Assembly (NCBI GenBank): GCA_020726505.1
Contig: JAHLEZ010000033.1
Span: 310,001 to 374,000 of the forward strand
DNA length: 64,000 nucleotides
Direction of reading: 5' to 3'
Origin: Leptodontidium sp. MPI-SDFR-AT-0119
Taxonomy: Eukaryota > Ascomycota > Leotiomycetes > Helotiales > Leptodontidiaceae
Each line of letters starts with the position of its first letter. The first letter of the stretch is position 1. This document shows positions 1-11,061 of the stretch, in pieces. The notes beneath the pieces are model-generated. The model was not told where the DNA came from. It saw only the letters and a program-made list of their open reading frames with translations, and made no database searches. A program made the position numbers and the translations under genes.

Positions 1-2700
1 GTACCCCCATACTCTTGCCGGCAATTATCTCGGGGATGTATGCTTAATTTCCGTATGCCTAAGATTGAGGGTGCAAAAGGCCGCAACACCACCTCGCAGT
101 GCTTGTCACGGGGGCAGATACATAAAATCTGCGGACGCCTAAAATTAAGTCGGCATAACTCGGGGGAATATGCTTATACCAGGAAGCTCAGATTATTCTG
201 TGGACAAAGATTTCTCCGGTGTCGCTTGTTGAAAGAAAATATTAAATCTGCGGAGCTTAAACTAAGTCTACTCATGAGGATTTCCTTGTCGTCGTATAGG
301 ACAGCATGTGCTTTGATGTAGATCTACTTAAGATTAAGTCTGTAAATGGGAATATCCCCAGCGTCGTACGTGAGGAGGCATATGCTTGTATTTACTAGAA
401 AGTGGCTCACTCTGCCCGTGACCTATGGAAAGCCGTCAACTAAAAACTTACAACAGCTTCCTTCAGAACCAGATTCGTCTGCGTTCGGTTGACACATTGT
501 TAGCAGAAAAGTACCCTTGTAACAACGGAGCCGGGGAAACCCTGCGAGGACATCCGCCGAGGACATCCTCTCAAGACTGAGCTCTGGGTCTACGCAAATA
601 TAAGCATATACTCCCGAAACAAGCGACTGCGAGTGGCCGTTTCTACATAGTCAATTTCTGGCATACGCACATTTCAGTATATCCTCCCCAGACAAAGCCC
701 CACAAGGGTGATGAAGGAGGGGGGGGACCCTTCTGTGCCTACTTAATTTTCGGCATGGGCAGATTTAAGCATATGTCCTCACGGCAAGCGACAGGGAGGA
801 TTCTTCTGTCAGACCTAGTTCTAGGCATATATAGATTTCAAGACAACCCGTCTAATTTGCCATCCCCACGACCCGCACGGCACCTGGGCACTTTTAGTAA
901 AGTCTGCTCCTTGGCTCCTCGGGCACTTCGACCTCTTCATCCTCTTCACTTAGGACCTGGAAAGCTAGCACCGCCTTGACCTCTCGAATTTCGCCTTACA
1001 GGACGTCGGGTTGTTCGTGACAACAACATGGCTTCCCCATATTGGTTCCCTCCAGAGATCTGGAGTATGGTCTTCCAGATGATTTCTAAAGACTACCACT
1101 ACGACATCATGGACGTGCGACTCACGTGTAAGACCTTCGAAAGCTTGCAACTCCTTTCCTCCTCCCTCGCATGATTTGCGGCCCATGGTCGAGTTCGCTG
1201 ACTACGCTTACGGCTGTGTCGCGTCATCCTGTTTTAAGCAGGTCTATCAGGGAAGTTGTCTATACCTGCACCCGGTTTCAATCCATTAAAACATTTCCAG
1301 AGTATAAGGAGGCATTGCACAGGGCATATCCATTCGGCAGATGCGACGAACCGAGGTCTGAAGAGGAGGATCTGGGTCTGAATACAGCGTTTTCTGATTA
1401 CAGTCAGTACTACAACAACCAGGCCGCGATGGAAAGCTCTGGCGAGGTCATAGCTTGTCTTTGCTCCGCTCTAATGCGGATGCCAAATATCGAGAGAATT
1501 ACGATCTCGCCGAACTTCGAATACGAGTTGGACGACGAGCTGGATGACGAGCGGAACAATGAGCTGGACAGTTACCACTACCTGAAATACTTCCTGGATC
1601 CCAATCCAGCATATAACGAAGCATTCCTTCTTATGGCACGCGTTTTGTCACTCACAGGTGCGAATATCCAAGAACTCGAGATCGAAAGCGATGATGATGA
1701 TCGCGGACACGGTGTGGATGGAGCGCTCTTTCGAGGAATGTCACAGCTTAATTTGAGTCACTGCTGTGATGCCTTTCGCGGCCTTCGCAATATCAAGATC
1801 GCTGCCAACGAAGCCGACATCAACAACGGCTGGAGGACAGGAAATTTGGCCAGAATCTTATCAGGGGCGACAGATTTAGAAACGTTATGTATACGCTGCA
1901 GTAACGGGATGTTTCACATATCCACAAGATATATCCTAGGCACTGCAGTGTGGAGTCGTCTAACCTCTCTGGAATTCTTTGGGACGATTATTGATCAAGG
2001 AGATTTCCTGAATGTCCTGAGAAGACACTCTGGCACCTTGAAGGATATCGACCTCTTTTGTGTCCGCCTTACGAATGGTTCGTGGAAAATTCTTCTAGAA
2101 GGGATGAAATCCTCTCTTTCCCTTCAGCGTATTACGATTGAAGATCCGTACGAAGATAGCCACGAGGAGATCTACTTGCATGGCCATGCAGTAAGGAACT
2201 ATCTTTTCGGCGACGGACCCAACCCGCTCTCGATTGAGTATCTTCTGAACTTACAGGAAGAGAGTGTTCTCTAGACACACCCTCCTCCAGCATCACCATA
2301 GCTACCCAGTCTTCTTCCAAGGGGCCTCGCGAATACACGCGAACCAGGTGAATTGAAGAGGCTGAGGAAAGGGGACACCGCACAAGGTCGGTCTTCAAGG
2401 ACAACACGCCCAAATTGGATCAGCAAGTAAGCCAATTCTCCTATCTCTGCTACTCATATTAACAGACATTGCTAGAAGGCAATCCTCGAAACTGGCGAGA
2501 AGTCTCGCAAGGAAAGAGACTTGATGTTGCTACCTTCTCTCTCTTTCCTCTGTTGGCAACTTCAATATCAGATTTGGGAGGATTCATTTTCTCACCAACA
2601 AATCTTCGACGACAATACTCCCAGAATTCTCAACCCTAAAGACGACGTCATGTACTCCTACTTGAATCCTTATTCACTATTCGTCTGTCGCGACTCGCGA
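1..2700. repeat. Left copy of a segmental direct repeat (partner at 41,568-44,030)
   Basis: Base 1 aligns with base 41,568, and the match continues through the non-coding leader, the F-box-like gene and part of its 3' flank. The first ~750 bases are almost identical; small indels shift the offset from 41,567 to about 41,577 by position 755. Between about 840 and 1,020 the copies diverge more, then they match again through the gene. This copy has roughly 200 extra bases after the gene (about 2,286-2,494), after which similarity resumes and fades near 2,700. The left edge is cut by the window, so the repeat may extend further. Inverted copies of the palindromic minisatellite core (CAGATTTAAGCATATG) occur at about 762-777. 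Confidence 0.92.
1028..2274 (+). pseudogene. F-box/LRR-like protein, left copy, frameshifted near the N-terminus
   Basis: The reading frame opens with MASPYWFPPEIWSMVFQMI, a typical fungal F-box-like start (PPEIW...VFQMI, then VRLTCKTFE). The right-hand copy at 42,627 reads straight through this region. Here one base is missing near 1,139 (GAA AGC against GAAAAGC) and about three more near 1,165, which break the frame. From about 1,171 the frame is open again to the stop at 2,274, with short leucine-containing segments such as LETLCIRCSNGMF. Fungal F-box proteins act as substrate adaptors of SCF ubiquitin ligases. If translated from a downstream start, this copy would lack the F-box. An unnoticed intron could in principle bypass the shift, but no good splice sites are visible there. 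Confidence 0.7.
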
Positions 2701-2716
2701 GAATACCCAGGGCCAT

Positions 2717-3175
2717 TCAGTTTTCAAATCTTACCTTGGCATCTTGCCGTGTCTCCCCTTTCTTTAGCAACTGTGGGAGAAGAAAATCAACAAAGTCATC
2801 ATTCAGAGATCTTCTGGCTCCTTCGGGGGTGTCAGCTGTTTTCTGCCTCTTCCTATCCCTTTTGCGCGGGCTTTTTTTCCGAGTCTTTGCTTCCTGCTCT
2901 TTTAAGCTGTGTATATTTGCGAGATATAGTCGACGATAGAGTTCAGGGAAGTAATCATCATCACTCGAGAGTGCTTCGTACTGCGCTTGATACCTAGCTA
3001 ACAGTCTTTTTATCCTGTCTGCAGGTGTCTCTCGCGGCTCTTTGATCGCAGGTGCCTTGTCCAGACCCTCCAGAAGCGATGCCCTCTGTGAGCGGAGGTA
3101 GTGCCATAAGTTGGATATTTCGGGGTTCGGGATCCTGGACAACATGTCTAGAGAGATCGTAGAACCGGTCAGCAA
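2717..3175 (-). CDS. Hypothetical protein with a basic, charged C-terminal half
   Basis: I do not recognise this family. The frame reads about 150 residues with a charged middle and a lysine/arginine-rich stretch (KTRKKSPRKRDRKRQK) that could be a nuclear localisation signal. It ends with DFLLPQLLKKGETRQDAKVR. It lies just downstream of another minus-strand open frame (3,270-4,085), and the ~95 bases between them contain stops in all frames, so the two may be exons of one gene joined by an intron I could not place. There is no clear Met at the start of the block. It overlaps the distal end of the segmental repeat on the opposite strand. Confidence 0.35.
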   Translation of the reverse strand: MLTGSTISLDMLSRIPNPEISNLWHYLRSQRASLLEGLDKAPAIKEPRETPADRIKRLLARYQAQYEALSSDDDYFPELYRRLYLANIHSLKEQEAKTRKKSPRKRDRKRQKTADTPEGARRSLNDDFVDFLLPQLLKKGETRQDAKVRFEN

Positions 3176-3269
3176 AGCGAGCGGATCTGCGAGACGTGGA
3201 TGTCGTTGTTCTGTCTGGATTTGGGGCGGATCAATCGAAGGGAAGGCTTCTTTAGACCAAAACAGTCAG

Positions 3270-4085
3270 CTAAATGCACGAACGGGGATGGTAGAGCTCA
3301 CTTCTCGGCGCGTCATCGCTTTGATCTGTATCTAGACTGCTATTGCCTAGTCCAGCAGTAGAGACCGGTATGGTATATATAATAGGAGGGTCGGTGGATG
3401 TAGTATTGTGCGACATGGTTGATCTCGACATTGGCAGGCTCTGGCTCTCTCGTCGGTGCGAAGGACCTCGCAGAGGGCTTATCTGTGTAAGAGCGCAGGA
3501 GTTCACTCTTGAGGAGCTCTGGGATGTCGTCTCTTCGGTGGCCAGCGTATCTTCGTACACCTGAGCTGGACTTCTGCTATGGTATTGCGAAAGACAGGCA
3601 CTGTTAGAGATAAGATAAGGTGGAACTCCGGACGGGTCGTCAACATTGGAGTAGTTGAGTTCGTCTTCAACCTCATCGTCTGTCACTGTATCTGCTCTAT
3701 CCTCCACGTTTGATCTGCTCATCCATTTGCTGTACACATTAGCAGGGTGACAGTCATCGCTGCCAGTAGCGACATTTCTATCCCCATTATGGCCAAGGCT
3801 CAGAGAGCTGGCATCGTCACATGTTTGGTGGTTAGTTATTAACGAGAGGATCGCGGGAGTACGCAGTCCTTCAGACCGGGCGGTTTCAGCGATTGATGAT
3901 GCAGGAGGAGTTGCGATGCTACTGACACGGGCTTGGTCGACCTGTCCACTGGCGATACTAGAGAATTCCTTGAGCAGGCATGCAGAGTATCCATTAGTAA
4001 CAAGGACTTCTGTTATATATATCCAGGTTCGAAGAAGCGCTTGGAGTTGATTCTCTGGAGTATAATTTCTGGTGATATCTCCCAT
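3270..4085 (-). CDS. Hypothetical serine/threonine-rich protein
   Basis: This is an open frame of 271 codons starting MGDITRNYTPENQLQALLRTW. The first ~50 residues look folded (hydrophobic WIYITEVLVTNGYSACLLKEF). The rest is low-complexity, rich in Ser, Thr, Asp and Pro, and probably disordered. No domain is recognised. A regulatory or scaffold role would be a guess. It may continue into the minus-strand block at 2,717-3,175. The 15-bp minisatellite lies 230 bases upstream of the start. Confidence 0.4.
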   Translation of the reverse strand: MGDITRNYTPENQLQALLRTWIYITEVLVTNGYSACLLKEFSSIASGQVDQARVSSIATPPASSIAETARSEGLRTPAILSLITNHQTCDDASSLSLGHNGDRNVATGSDDCHPANVYSKWMSRSNVEDRADTVTDDEVEDELNYSNVDDPSGVPPYLISNSACLSQYHSRSPAQVYEDTLATEETTSQSSSRVNSCALTQISPLRGPSHRRESQSLPMSRSTMSHNTTSTDPPIIYTIPVSTAGLGNSSLDTDQSDDAPRSELYHPRSCI

Positions 4086-4312
4086 GGCGATGGACGTTTA
4101 CGGAAAGAAGGAGAAGCTGACGGGCGCCGTTGCAGTTATTAAGGAACTGGCAACTTTGGTGGGGCTCCGGTCCGTCATGCCAAGCCAGCCACCAAACCAG
4201 GGATCCACTCACACTGCAAATGAACGAGATGCAAGAGCCGAACTCTGATGTTGCTTGATGTGTATAAATAGCTGTGCGAAGACGAGCGAAGACGACTTCG
4301 GTGCGCTTAGCT

Positions 4313-4532
4313 AATGGCAATGGATCTAGGGACAATGGATTTAGGGACAATGGATTTAGGGACAATGGATTGAGGGACACTGGATTTAGGGACACTGGAT
4401 TTAGGGACACTGGATTAAGGGACAATGGATTTAGGGACAATGGATTGAGGGACACTGGATTTAGGGACAATGGATTGAGGGACACTGGATTAAGGGACAA
4501 TGGATTTAGGGACAATGGATTTGGGAACACTG
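4313..4532. repeat. 15-bp minisatellite, about 14 units
   Basis: The unit GGATTTAGGGACAAT is repeated in tandem with variants at three positions (TTTA/TTGA/TTAA, ACAAT/ACACT). Because 15 is a multiple of three, reading frames stay open on both strands and would encode pentapeptide repeats (RDNGF-type on plus, SLNPL/V-type on minus). This open frame is a by-product of the period and not evidence of a gene. Each unit contains TTAGGG or a variant; see rejected observations. Confidence 0.93.
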
Positions 4533-4545
4533 AATGAATAAACAT

Positions 4546-5633
4546 CTCCAGGATAGCCTAGTCCCATGGACTAGCTCGCTGTTGTTTGCACTCGTATACA
4601 TGCTCGATCTTCACGCCAATTCCAAAGATAAATCGGCTTTTGACGACACTCATCTCTGTATCATTGACACGAATCAGTTTCGTAAAGCGAGTTTCCTTCG
4701 TGACATAGACCTCATCAAGTGAGGCTACAATGCGCATGCTGCGTGCGGGTTGAGGTCCGTCGTTCATATGCAGGAGGCAATGGGCTGTGGTGATTGAGGA
4801 GATGGTTGTCGTCGACGTCCTGGGAGTTCTATCCACAAGCACGCCTGGTCAAAGCTGACTGAGGGAGACCATGGTGGAGAAAATAATGTGGGGCGACTCA
4901 ATCATAATCACAGTTTCACTGCAGGCTTGGCAAGTGTGAGAATTGCACCCTTGCTGTTACATTTGTGGGTCACCCACCAATACAGAGCCGGGAGGGAAAG
5001 GTACCCGACAACGGTGGCGGTTCCTCGAACTTGCGCCATACCGCAGCCACAACACAATTGGTAGCTTCTCCGCAGCTCCGAACGACTTGGACGCCCAAAT
5101 ACAGATGTTCTAATTATGTCGAAGACAGTCAAAGCTCAACTCGGCACATAGGGGGGACGTTACTTTGATCTTTATTTTTTGGAAACTCATAAGTTGGTGT
5201 GGCGTTTAAGATGCTCGAAGTCAAAATCCCCCATGTTGTTTCTCGGCCACAAGGTTTCTTGGCAAGTAGGGATAAAGATTACATTAGTGGCTTGGCTTTC
5301 TAGGGTCCAGTCTCCACTTGATCTACCATGTCCAGGACGATCCTGTGCATGGCCCTACACCTCTCCATGATCCAGTCGATGGTACGCACGGCGAATCCGA
5401 TTCTCGAGCCCACATTGCATTGCGATACTCGCGAATCAAAACGTTGTTCATTATTTTGCGAGACAATCGCCCAACCTCCCCTTGACAATCTGTGGCTCTC
5501 GAATCAGCGTGCCATATTTCCGTGATTGCCAGATATTTCTGCTTCGTGGCGCAGCCCTCATTGAAGGCCAAGGACCACTCGTCGATACCTGCCGCTCATA
5601 CATGTTAACCCTCTCGGTCGGTGACCTCACCTC
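4546..5633. other. No recognisable gene
   Basis: Short open frames occur on both strands, but none shows a known motif or splice-linked extension. No terminal repeats or RNA genes were seen. Confidence 0.6.
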
Positions 5634-6823
5634 TTATTCCAGCCTCCTCCCCGAATTTTTATCCAGATGTACATCTTTCGAAGCCAGCAGGTGAACAAAT
5701 GTACAGAGAGGCGTCAAGATCTCAGCGCTGCCCGAACGACTCAAAAAGATATGCTAGCAAGCCTCAGCAACGAGCCGGAGTAAAGATTAGGTAAACTCAC
5801 ATCCGACAGCTCCTCCGGTGTTGCAGTAGCAGTAGCTTCCACAAAATGGACCGCCTCGGCAGACCAGCCGTCTGGTGAAGCCTCTAAGGTCTCTCTTTTT
5901 TCATTCATCATCTGCAACATGATTGTGCTTAAGGACTTCGAATCTACCGAATTATCCTCTTTGCCATCCGGGCAATTGGTGGGATCTGAATTGTAGTTAG
6001 AGCTATACAATCCTTCTTGGGTTAGGTTCTCACCAATTTTGATCTCGCCTTTCGAAGAGATGAAAATGTTGTCTATTGACATGCGTTGGTGATTGAGTTC
6101 CTGTGATGGAATGATCAGGTGACGTTCATATTTTGTGAATAGTCTCACTTTATGAATATTGAGTAAATAGCTCAAGTCAGAGATTTCCTTACGAATCTCT
6201 TTCTTCCTTGTAAACAATCATTTTACCCAAGTCGCATTCGACCTCGTTCATGCTCTTGTACCGTCACAGTTCCCTGCAACGGATGAAGTTCATTGCAGCC
6301 AGGACCTGCGATGTTAACAAAGGCAGGCGGAGGAGGATGATATATGTCTTACCTGACTAATGATATATGCTATTTCTCGTTCTGTCGGATAGATCGAGCG
6401 TAATAGTAAATCTTCTATCGAGAATCCTATATACTCGGTGACTACAAAGGCTTCATCTTCATAGTAATAGCTTTCGTAGACATCAATGAAATTCGGATGC
6501 TGGACTTGAAGTAAAACGCGCCCCCCCCCCCTCTGATCCTGAGACGCGATACCAAAGATTCCCATCACTCGGATTTCTGTACCGCTATTACAAAGGACGA
6601 GTGTGAGGCCTGAGCCCAGTTTGAGGAATGGTTCGTAAAAGTCCCAAGGATTACACTTGAACAGCGGGGTCTCCCTCAACCTCGCCGTCCAGAAATTTTT
6701 GCAAGTGACCTTTGGGGGAGTGTGACTTGCAGGGAGTGACGCCGAGGCATAGGGACGTTTTTCGGTCCTTGGGACTGATGCAGTGGGAGTCTCTGCAGGT
6801 GTCATATCGGGTCCTTCCCTCAT
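5634..6823 (-). pseudogene. Degenerate STE/PAK-like kinase gene interrupted by a solo LTR
   Basis: Exon 1 (MREGPDMTPAETP...) has a disordered N-terminus, then a kinase-like N-lobe: FLKLGSGLTLVL, RVLLQVQHPNFIDVYESYY, FVVTEYIGFSIEDLLL. A GT-AG intron follows ISQ, and exon 2 resumes VLAAMNFIRCREL. There a 167-bp LTR (6,102-6,268) is inserted with a 5-bp duplication. Beyond it the frame picks up exactly, with NHQRMSIDNIFISSKGEIKI, and a last intron leads to HIFLSRSGSAEIL and a stop near 5,634. The HRD and DFG motifs are replaced (HQRMSIDN; KIGEN), so even the ancestral protein was probably a pseudokinase. This resembles a kinase-like family that I believe is expanded in Leotiomycetes; that is from memory. 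Confidence 0.72.
6102..6268 (-). mobile_element. Solo LTR, 167 bp, inside the kinase gene
   Basis: The element starts TGTGA and ends TCACA on both strands and is flanked by direct GTTCC copies at 6,097-6,101 and 6,269-6,273. Read on the minus strand it matches the copies at 21,107-21,273 (also 167 bp) and 17,457-17,642. Shared blocks include TGCGACTTGGGTAA, GATTCGTAAGGAAA/GATCTTAAGGAAA and CATAAAGTGA, and all have CACCTGAT near the end. TG...CA ends plus a 5-bp target duplication are typical of LTR retrotransposon insertions. No internal region is present. Removing the element and one duplication restores the kinase frame. Confidence 0.88.
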
Positions 6824-7342
6824 TATATCCTTGCTGGATTTGGAAGCGGAGGATCTAGAGAGAAGGAGGAAGGGAGCGAGAAGATCGTAAAAGCATCAAA
6901 CAGCAAGGTCTTTTTGTGGGCAATGTTCCTTGCCTCACAGATGATCATACAACGCTCGTGCAGCGAACAGGACGGTTAACTGTCGTGAATCTTGTCCCTC
7001 TCGCTCTTGGAAGTCATATGAACTCCATCGTCAGTTGCTGCGGACAGTGTTCCGAATAGTGCAGTATCTGTATTACTAGCTCGGGATTTGGGTGGTCTGA
7101 TACATACTCCGTATCGTATCTCTGAGACCATACGTATTAGTAGGGGTAGTGATAATACTGTACGGTACGAGGATATACTGAGAAACTGAAGAAATACGGC
7201 GCTAAGCCTGAATTGGACTGCTAACTGCACAACAACGCAATAACAACGCCCTAATCGACGCCAAATCAAGCTAAGAAAACGACTGCAATTGAAGAACCTT
7301 GTAAAATGGAAATATTAGGGTGTTGGGGCAGCAACATGATCA
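6824..7342. other. Intergenic, no gene seen
   Basis: The short minus-strand open frame at 6,976-7,269 has no recognisable motif. No promoter element can be assigned with confidence. Confidence 0.5.
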
Positions 7343-7424
7343 AAAACACAGACATCCGGGCACTCTAAAAACCTCAAAAATACAGCAAAACAGGGCTCTT
7401 CAGCACATCCAGGATACCCAAAAA

Positions 7425-10045
7425 TCAGCCTAATCGCCTTCCACAAGAAGGAAACACTGTGTAATTCGCAGATGACGTAGCTTCAGCAAGAATCTCTCCC
7501 GAATCGTTGTTTTTAGCGCTGCTCCGTTTGTTCAAATGTAGCCAGTATTTCAAGCATTCCAAAGCTTCTACCATCTCAATCCCCATGCGGTTTCGTCGGT
7601 CTGTTATAGTAACTTTGGTGGCAGAAAAGAGGCGTTCGCATTCGGATGACATGGCCGGAATAGAGAGTATGTCGAGAGCCATTCGAGAGAGATTAGGGTA
7701 TGTAATCTGCTGTGATGCCTCTAACCACCAGGCCCGCGGATCGTGGTTCATATTCGCTATAAGAGGTGGAGTGGCACAATAGAGCTCATATTCGTTAGAA
7801 ATAACCTTGGACTTTTGCTTCCGCTGGAGGTGAGCAATATATGTGTTGGTAGTCGGTTTTTCGGTAGAGGAGGAGAAGGAGGAGGAGGAGGATGAGGAGG
7901 TGGAAGGTTGTGGTATCACATCCTATTTGCAGAAGACTGGAAGTTAGTATATAATTCTAGTGGTGGAGAAAAGCAAGCTGTAAACATTACCTTGTATCCA
8001 TACTCCCAAAACATCTTAACCTTGGTCTTCCAGTTTTCGAGCCAATCTGAGTGTGCATCCTTCCACTGCTCTTCAAAGTAGTGCCACTTCCTTGTAGGGT
8101 CGAGAACTACCGCTGCTACATAAGCAGGAGATTTGTCTGTCAAGGCATAGTAATCGTTGAGCTTCGACCAGCCGGAGTTGATACAGGGCGAGAGGAATCG
8201 ATCGTTTTTATACTCTTCTTTACCACGTTCAAAGTGATCTAACACAAACTCCATTGCAGGAAGGACTCGATCCAAGGTTGCACTGTGACCTTCTGTAAAG
8301 AGGATGGCGTCATACATAGCTTGAAGAAAGGACTTGATCTTCTTAAGCTCCTCGAAGTCACCCTCAGTCAACTGGTCCTCCTTCCCAATAACCTCTGGAT
8401 GCCGTTTATATAGCTTGAACAGTGCTTTTTGGATCGATTCGTCATCCAGGGCACTCACCAGCTTGTACATGGATGTCCACCTTGTGCCATTGTCCCGAGG
8501 GAGCTTCTTCCCACCCATTTGTATCCATATTCCATTCTTGAGAGGACTGCGACCGAATTTAACAGCATGGTTGTGAGCTTTACCAACACCACCTTTCTTC
8601 CGCCATTGTGCGAACTCGAGCTCGGTAAGACTGTCGGTTAAGGAGTAGTCGTTATTATGATCTGCGAGAGCATCATTCTGTGTTTTAAAGAGGAAGGAGT
8701 CGCCGGTAAGGTTGAGAATATGGCCTTGACAGTGTAATCTGTGTTCTTCGGCGTCATAGTCGATTTTGAAGTGTTTAAAGAGTACTTTAAAGTGAAGAAG
8801 TAAGCGAAGTTAATAAAGTCAATTAAGTCAGTTTAATCCGCGGAGCCGAAAGTGCGGGAGCTAACCGCAACAGGCAGGCGGTGAGATATTGCCACTAATC
8901 AGAGCGCAGGAAAGGAGCCTCAACTTACAGACGGCGATCACTCTTAACATGGCGTCGTTGACAAAAGCACCATCCATAACCCAGAATCCAATCCTCTCAC
9001 CAAACAACCACTCTAATATCACCTCCATAGACGCTTTCCCAAGCGTATCTTTGTCGTGGTGACCTTGAATCTCCTTAATTGCAAGAGGAATCGCCATCAA
9101 ATCACCTTGTTCGCTAATAAAGTGAGCAAACCAGCACATAATAGGAAGACCATTCGTTGAGACTGCGAGATCACAGCTAACATGAATGCGAGATCTGGCC
9201 TTAGAGAGGAATATCAGCATCTTTGCCTTCTCAGCTTTAAAGGCACGAAGAACCCATTCTCTGATTGTGTCGCTGCAGGTAGGTAACCAGCCTCCGATGT
9301 CCTTGTTACAGTACTCCATCACAGCTCGGAATTCTTCACTTTCCACAGTCGCCAGCGGAAGAGAATCAGAAGCAAACCAGTGGACTATCAAGCGCTCAAG
9401 TATGTGGGGATTAATTTTGGACTTATCTGCAACAGGTTCTGGAGTCTCCATTCGACGTTTTTTGTATCCTCCGGTCTCTGCAACACTCTCCATAGCTGTC
9501 TCGATGGCTCCACGGATACGCTTCTTGAGCTCCTTGCGAGGAGAGTCTTTGTATATCAAGTGCTTTTGAAGATGATGAGCGATGATTCTAGTACCTCCGG
9601 TCTCTCGATATCGACGAGCACAGTATCGACAGCGCCATTCGACTTGTTTCTTCTCGCTGAGGTAGATATGCTGGGGATTGTCGTTTGGCATATGGTTCCA
9701 GATATGAGAGGTTCGGTGGCGTTCGATTCCATGGTCCTCATCGTCTGCAGGCATAGCATCTTCGTAGGCATTCCCCTCAAGGTTGATGATCGTTCCAATG
9801 GGGTCTTGAGAGAAGGAATCCTCCGGTTGAGAATAGTCTGGAGATGGCAGCTTGACTTGAACGCCTGGCACATACTGATCTTCCTCCTTTTCAGTCAAAT
9901 CAACGATTTCTTGCAACATTTCAACGATATCAGGGTGAGGCTCTTCCCACTTCTCATCTTCTTCCATATTAGGTACAAAAACCGAAGAATCGTCAGACGG
10001 GGGGTCAGATAACACGGAGCTGACAAGAGAACTTTGGGACGACAT
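7425..10045 (-). CDS. hAT-family transposase, nearly intact
   Basis: Exon 1 starts MSSQSSLVSSVLSDPPSDDS and carries a BED-type zinc finger (WRCRYCARRYRETGGT...HHLQKH, about residues 135-160). It continues into the RNase H-like catalytic region (SCDLAVSTNGLPIMCWFAHF). A GT donor follows VIAV at 8,928; the acceptor is uncertain. The second block contains FKIDYDAEEHRLHCQGHILNL, DNGTRWTSMY and AAVVLDPTRKWHYF. A final intron (GTAATG...AATAG) joins DVIPQPSTSSS and the hAT C-terminal dimerisation region PNLSRMALDILSIPAMSSECERLF. The acidic residues expected in the family (D of SCD, D of VLDP, E of SSECERLF) are present. The protein would excise and reinsert its own element. No disabling stop is visible apart from the unresolved first intron, so activity is possible. 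Terminal inverted repeats could not be fixed. Confidence 0.85.
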
Positions 10046-10159
10046 AGTGATAGCGAGGTGCTTGAAGAGGTGTTTTGGCGATGACGAGGTGCTTGGAGAG
10101 GTAATAACTTAACAGAGATAGCTGGTGATGGTGGTAATACAGTGAGCAGGACATACGAG

Positions 10160-10720
10160 TTTTATATAGTCAATTGAGGCAAGTATACCCCTCTAGTATC
10201 ATTCATATCCGGGCATAACAAAGACCTGTATTTTAGGCCAGAAACTGATCAATTTCCACACCCAGGATCCTCAAACCTACCCACGAAGCATCATCCTCTC
10301 TTTCGAATGGTCAAAAATCAAGAACACGAACATCCTCATCTCCTCCATGCCATCCGGGCATCATAATCAGCTCATTTTTTGAGCTAAAAACCGATAGTTT
10401 TGATGCCCAGGGCACCAGATTAAGGGGCGGAACAGGTCTGGAGCTGACGAAGGATGAAGCTGACGTATATCCTCATATCCGGTGACATCCAGGAAGGTTC
10501 AGGGCATGAAAATCAAGGCATTTTACACCCAAAAACAGGCAATGCAATGTCCGAATCACATATCCAGGAGGTGGCGGATGTTTGGAGGATATGGATGATA
10601 TATATCCTCATTTCCACTCCATGTTTGGGAAGGGATCCGGGCATTAGAATCTACGCCAAATCACACCCAAATCAAGGCATAGGAGATGCCCGGTATACAA
10701 GAGGAATCGATGGAATCCGA
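10160..10720. repeat. Repetitive flank of the hAT gene with CATCCGGGCA-type motifs
   Basis: This A/C-rich stretch repeats the motif ATCCGGGCAT (near 10,207, 10,350 and 10,637) with looser forms (ATCCGGTGACATCC) and one inverted copy (GATGCCCGG near 10,686). The same motif occurs once on the other side of the transposase near 7,353. Clustered short motifs near both ends are typical of hAT subterminal repeats that bind transposase. I infer that the element ends lie near here, but no clean terminal inverted repeat or 8-bp target duplication was found. Confidence 0.5.
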
Positions 10721-11061
10721 GAGAATCAAGGGACAGCATCCGAATGGTCAACTCATGGTTTTGGGCTCTTCTTGGAGTGCTTTGGCCTTGAACTCTCTTA
10801 CAAGTTTGGTTAGAAAGCAAGGAGATCGTAAGCCAAAGGTAAGCCTCTCCCAACCTCCTCCCAGCCCCCTCAATTACAAGGCTGAAGCATTATTTACGAG
10901 GCTGAAGACCTACCCCTCCAACTACCCCGCAAGCGCGCTAGTATGCCAGTATACTGACAGTAATATTGCAATACCAAGAAATCAAGCTAATATCACTACG
11001 TATTTCTAGGCATAGTCCCATATTCACTACGTATTCTTCAGAATAGTCCCATATCACTGAA
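10721..11061. other. Intergenic, with a two-unit ~35-bp tandem repeat
   Basis: Two similar units beginning TCACTACGTATT and ending ATAGTCCCATA sit at about 10,992-11,055, immediately before the truncated ferric reductase. No gene is seen. Confidence 0.6.

Noticed and set aside
40..321. 93-codon open frame, repeated at 41,547-41,888
   Set aside because: Shared only because the DNA is duplicated. The frame has no motif and contains the palindromic repeat core, so it is not supported as a gene.
4313..4532. Interstitial telomere
   Set aside because: Each unit holds TTAGGG or a variant, but the unit is 15 bp and lacks tandem TTAGGG, so it is an ordinary minisatellite.
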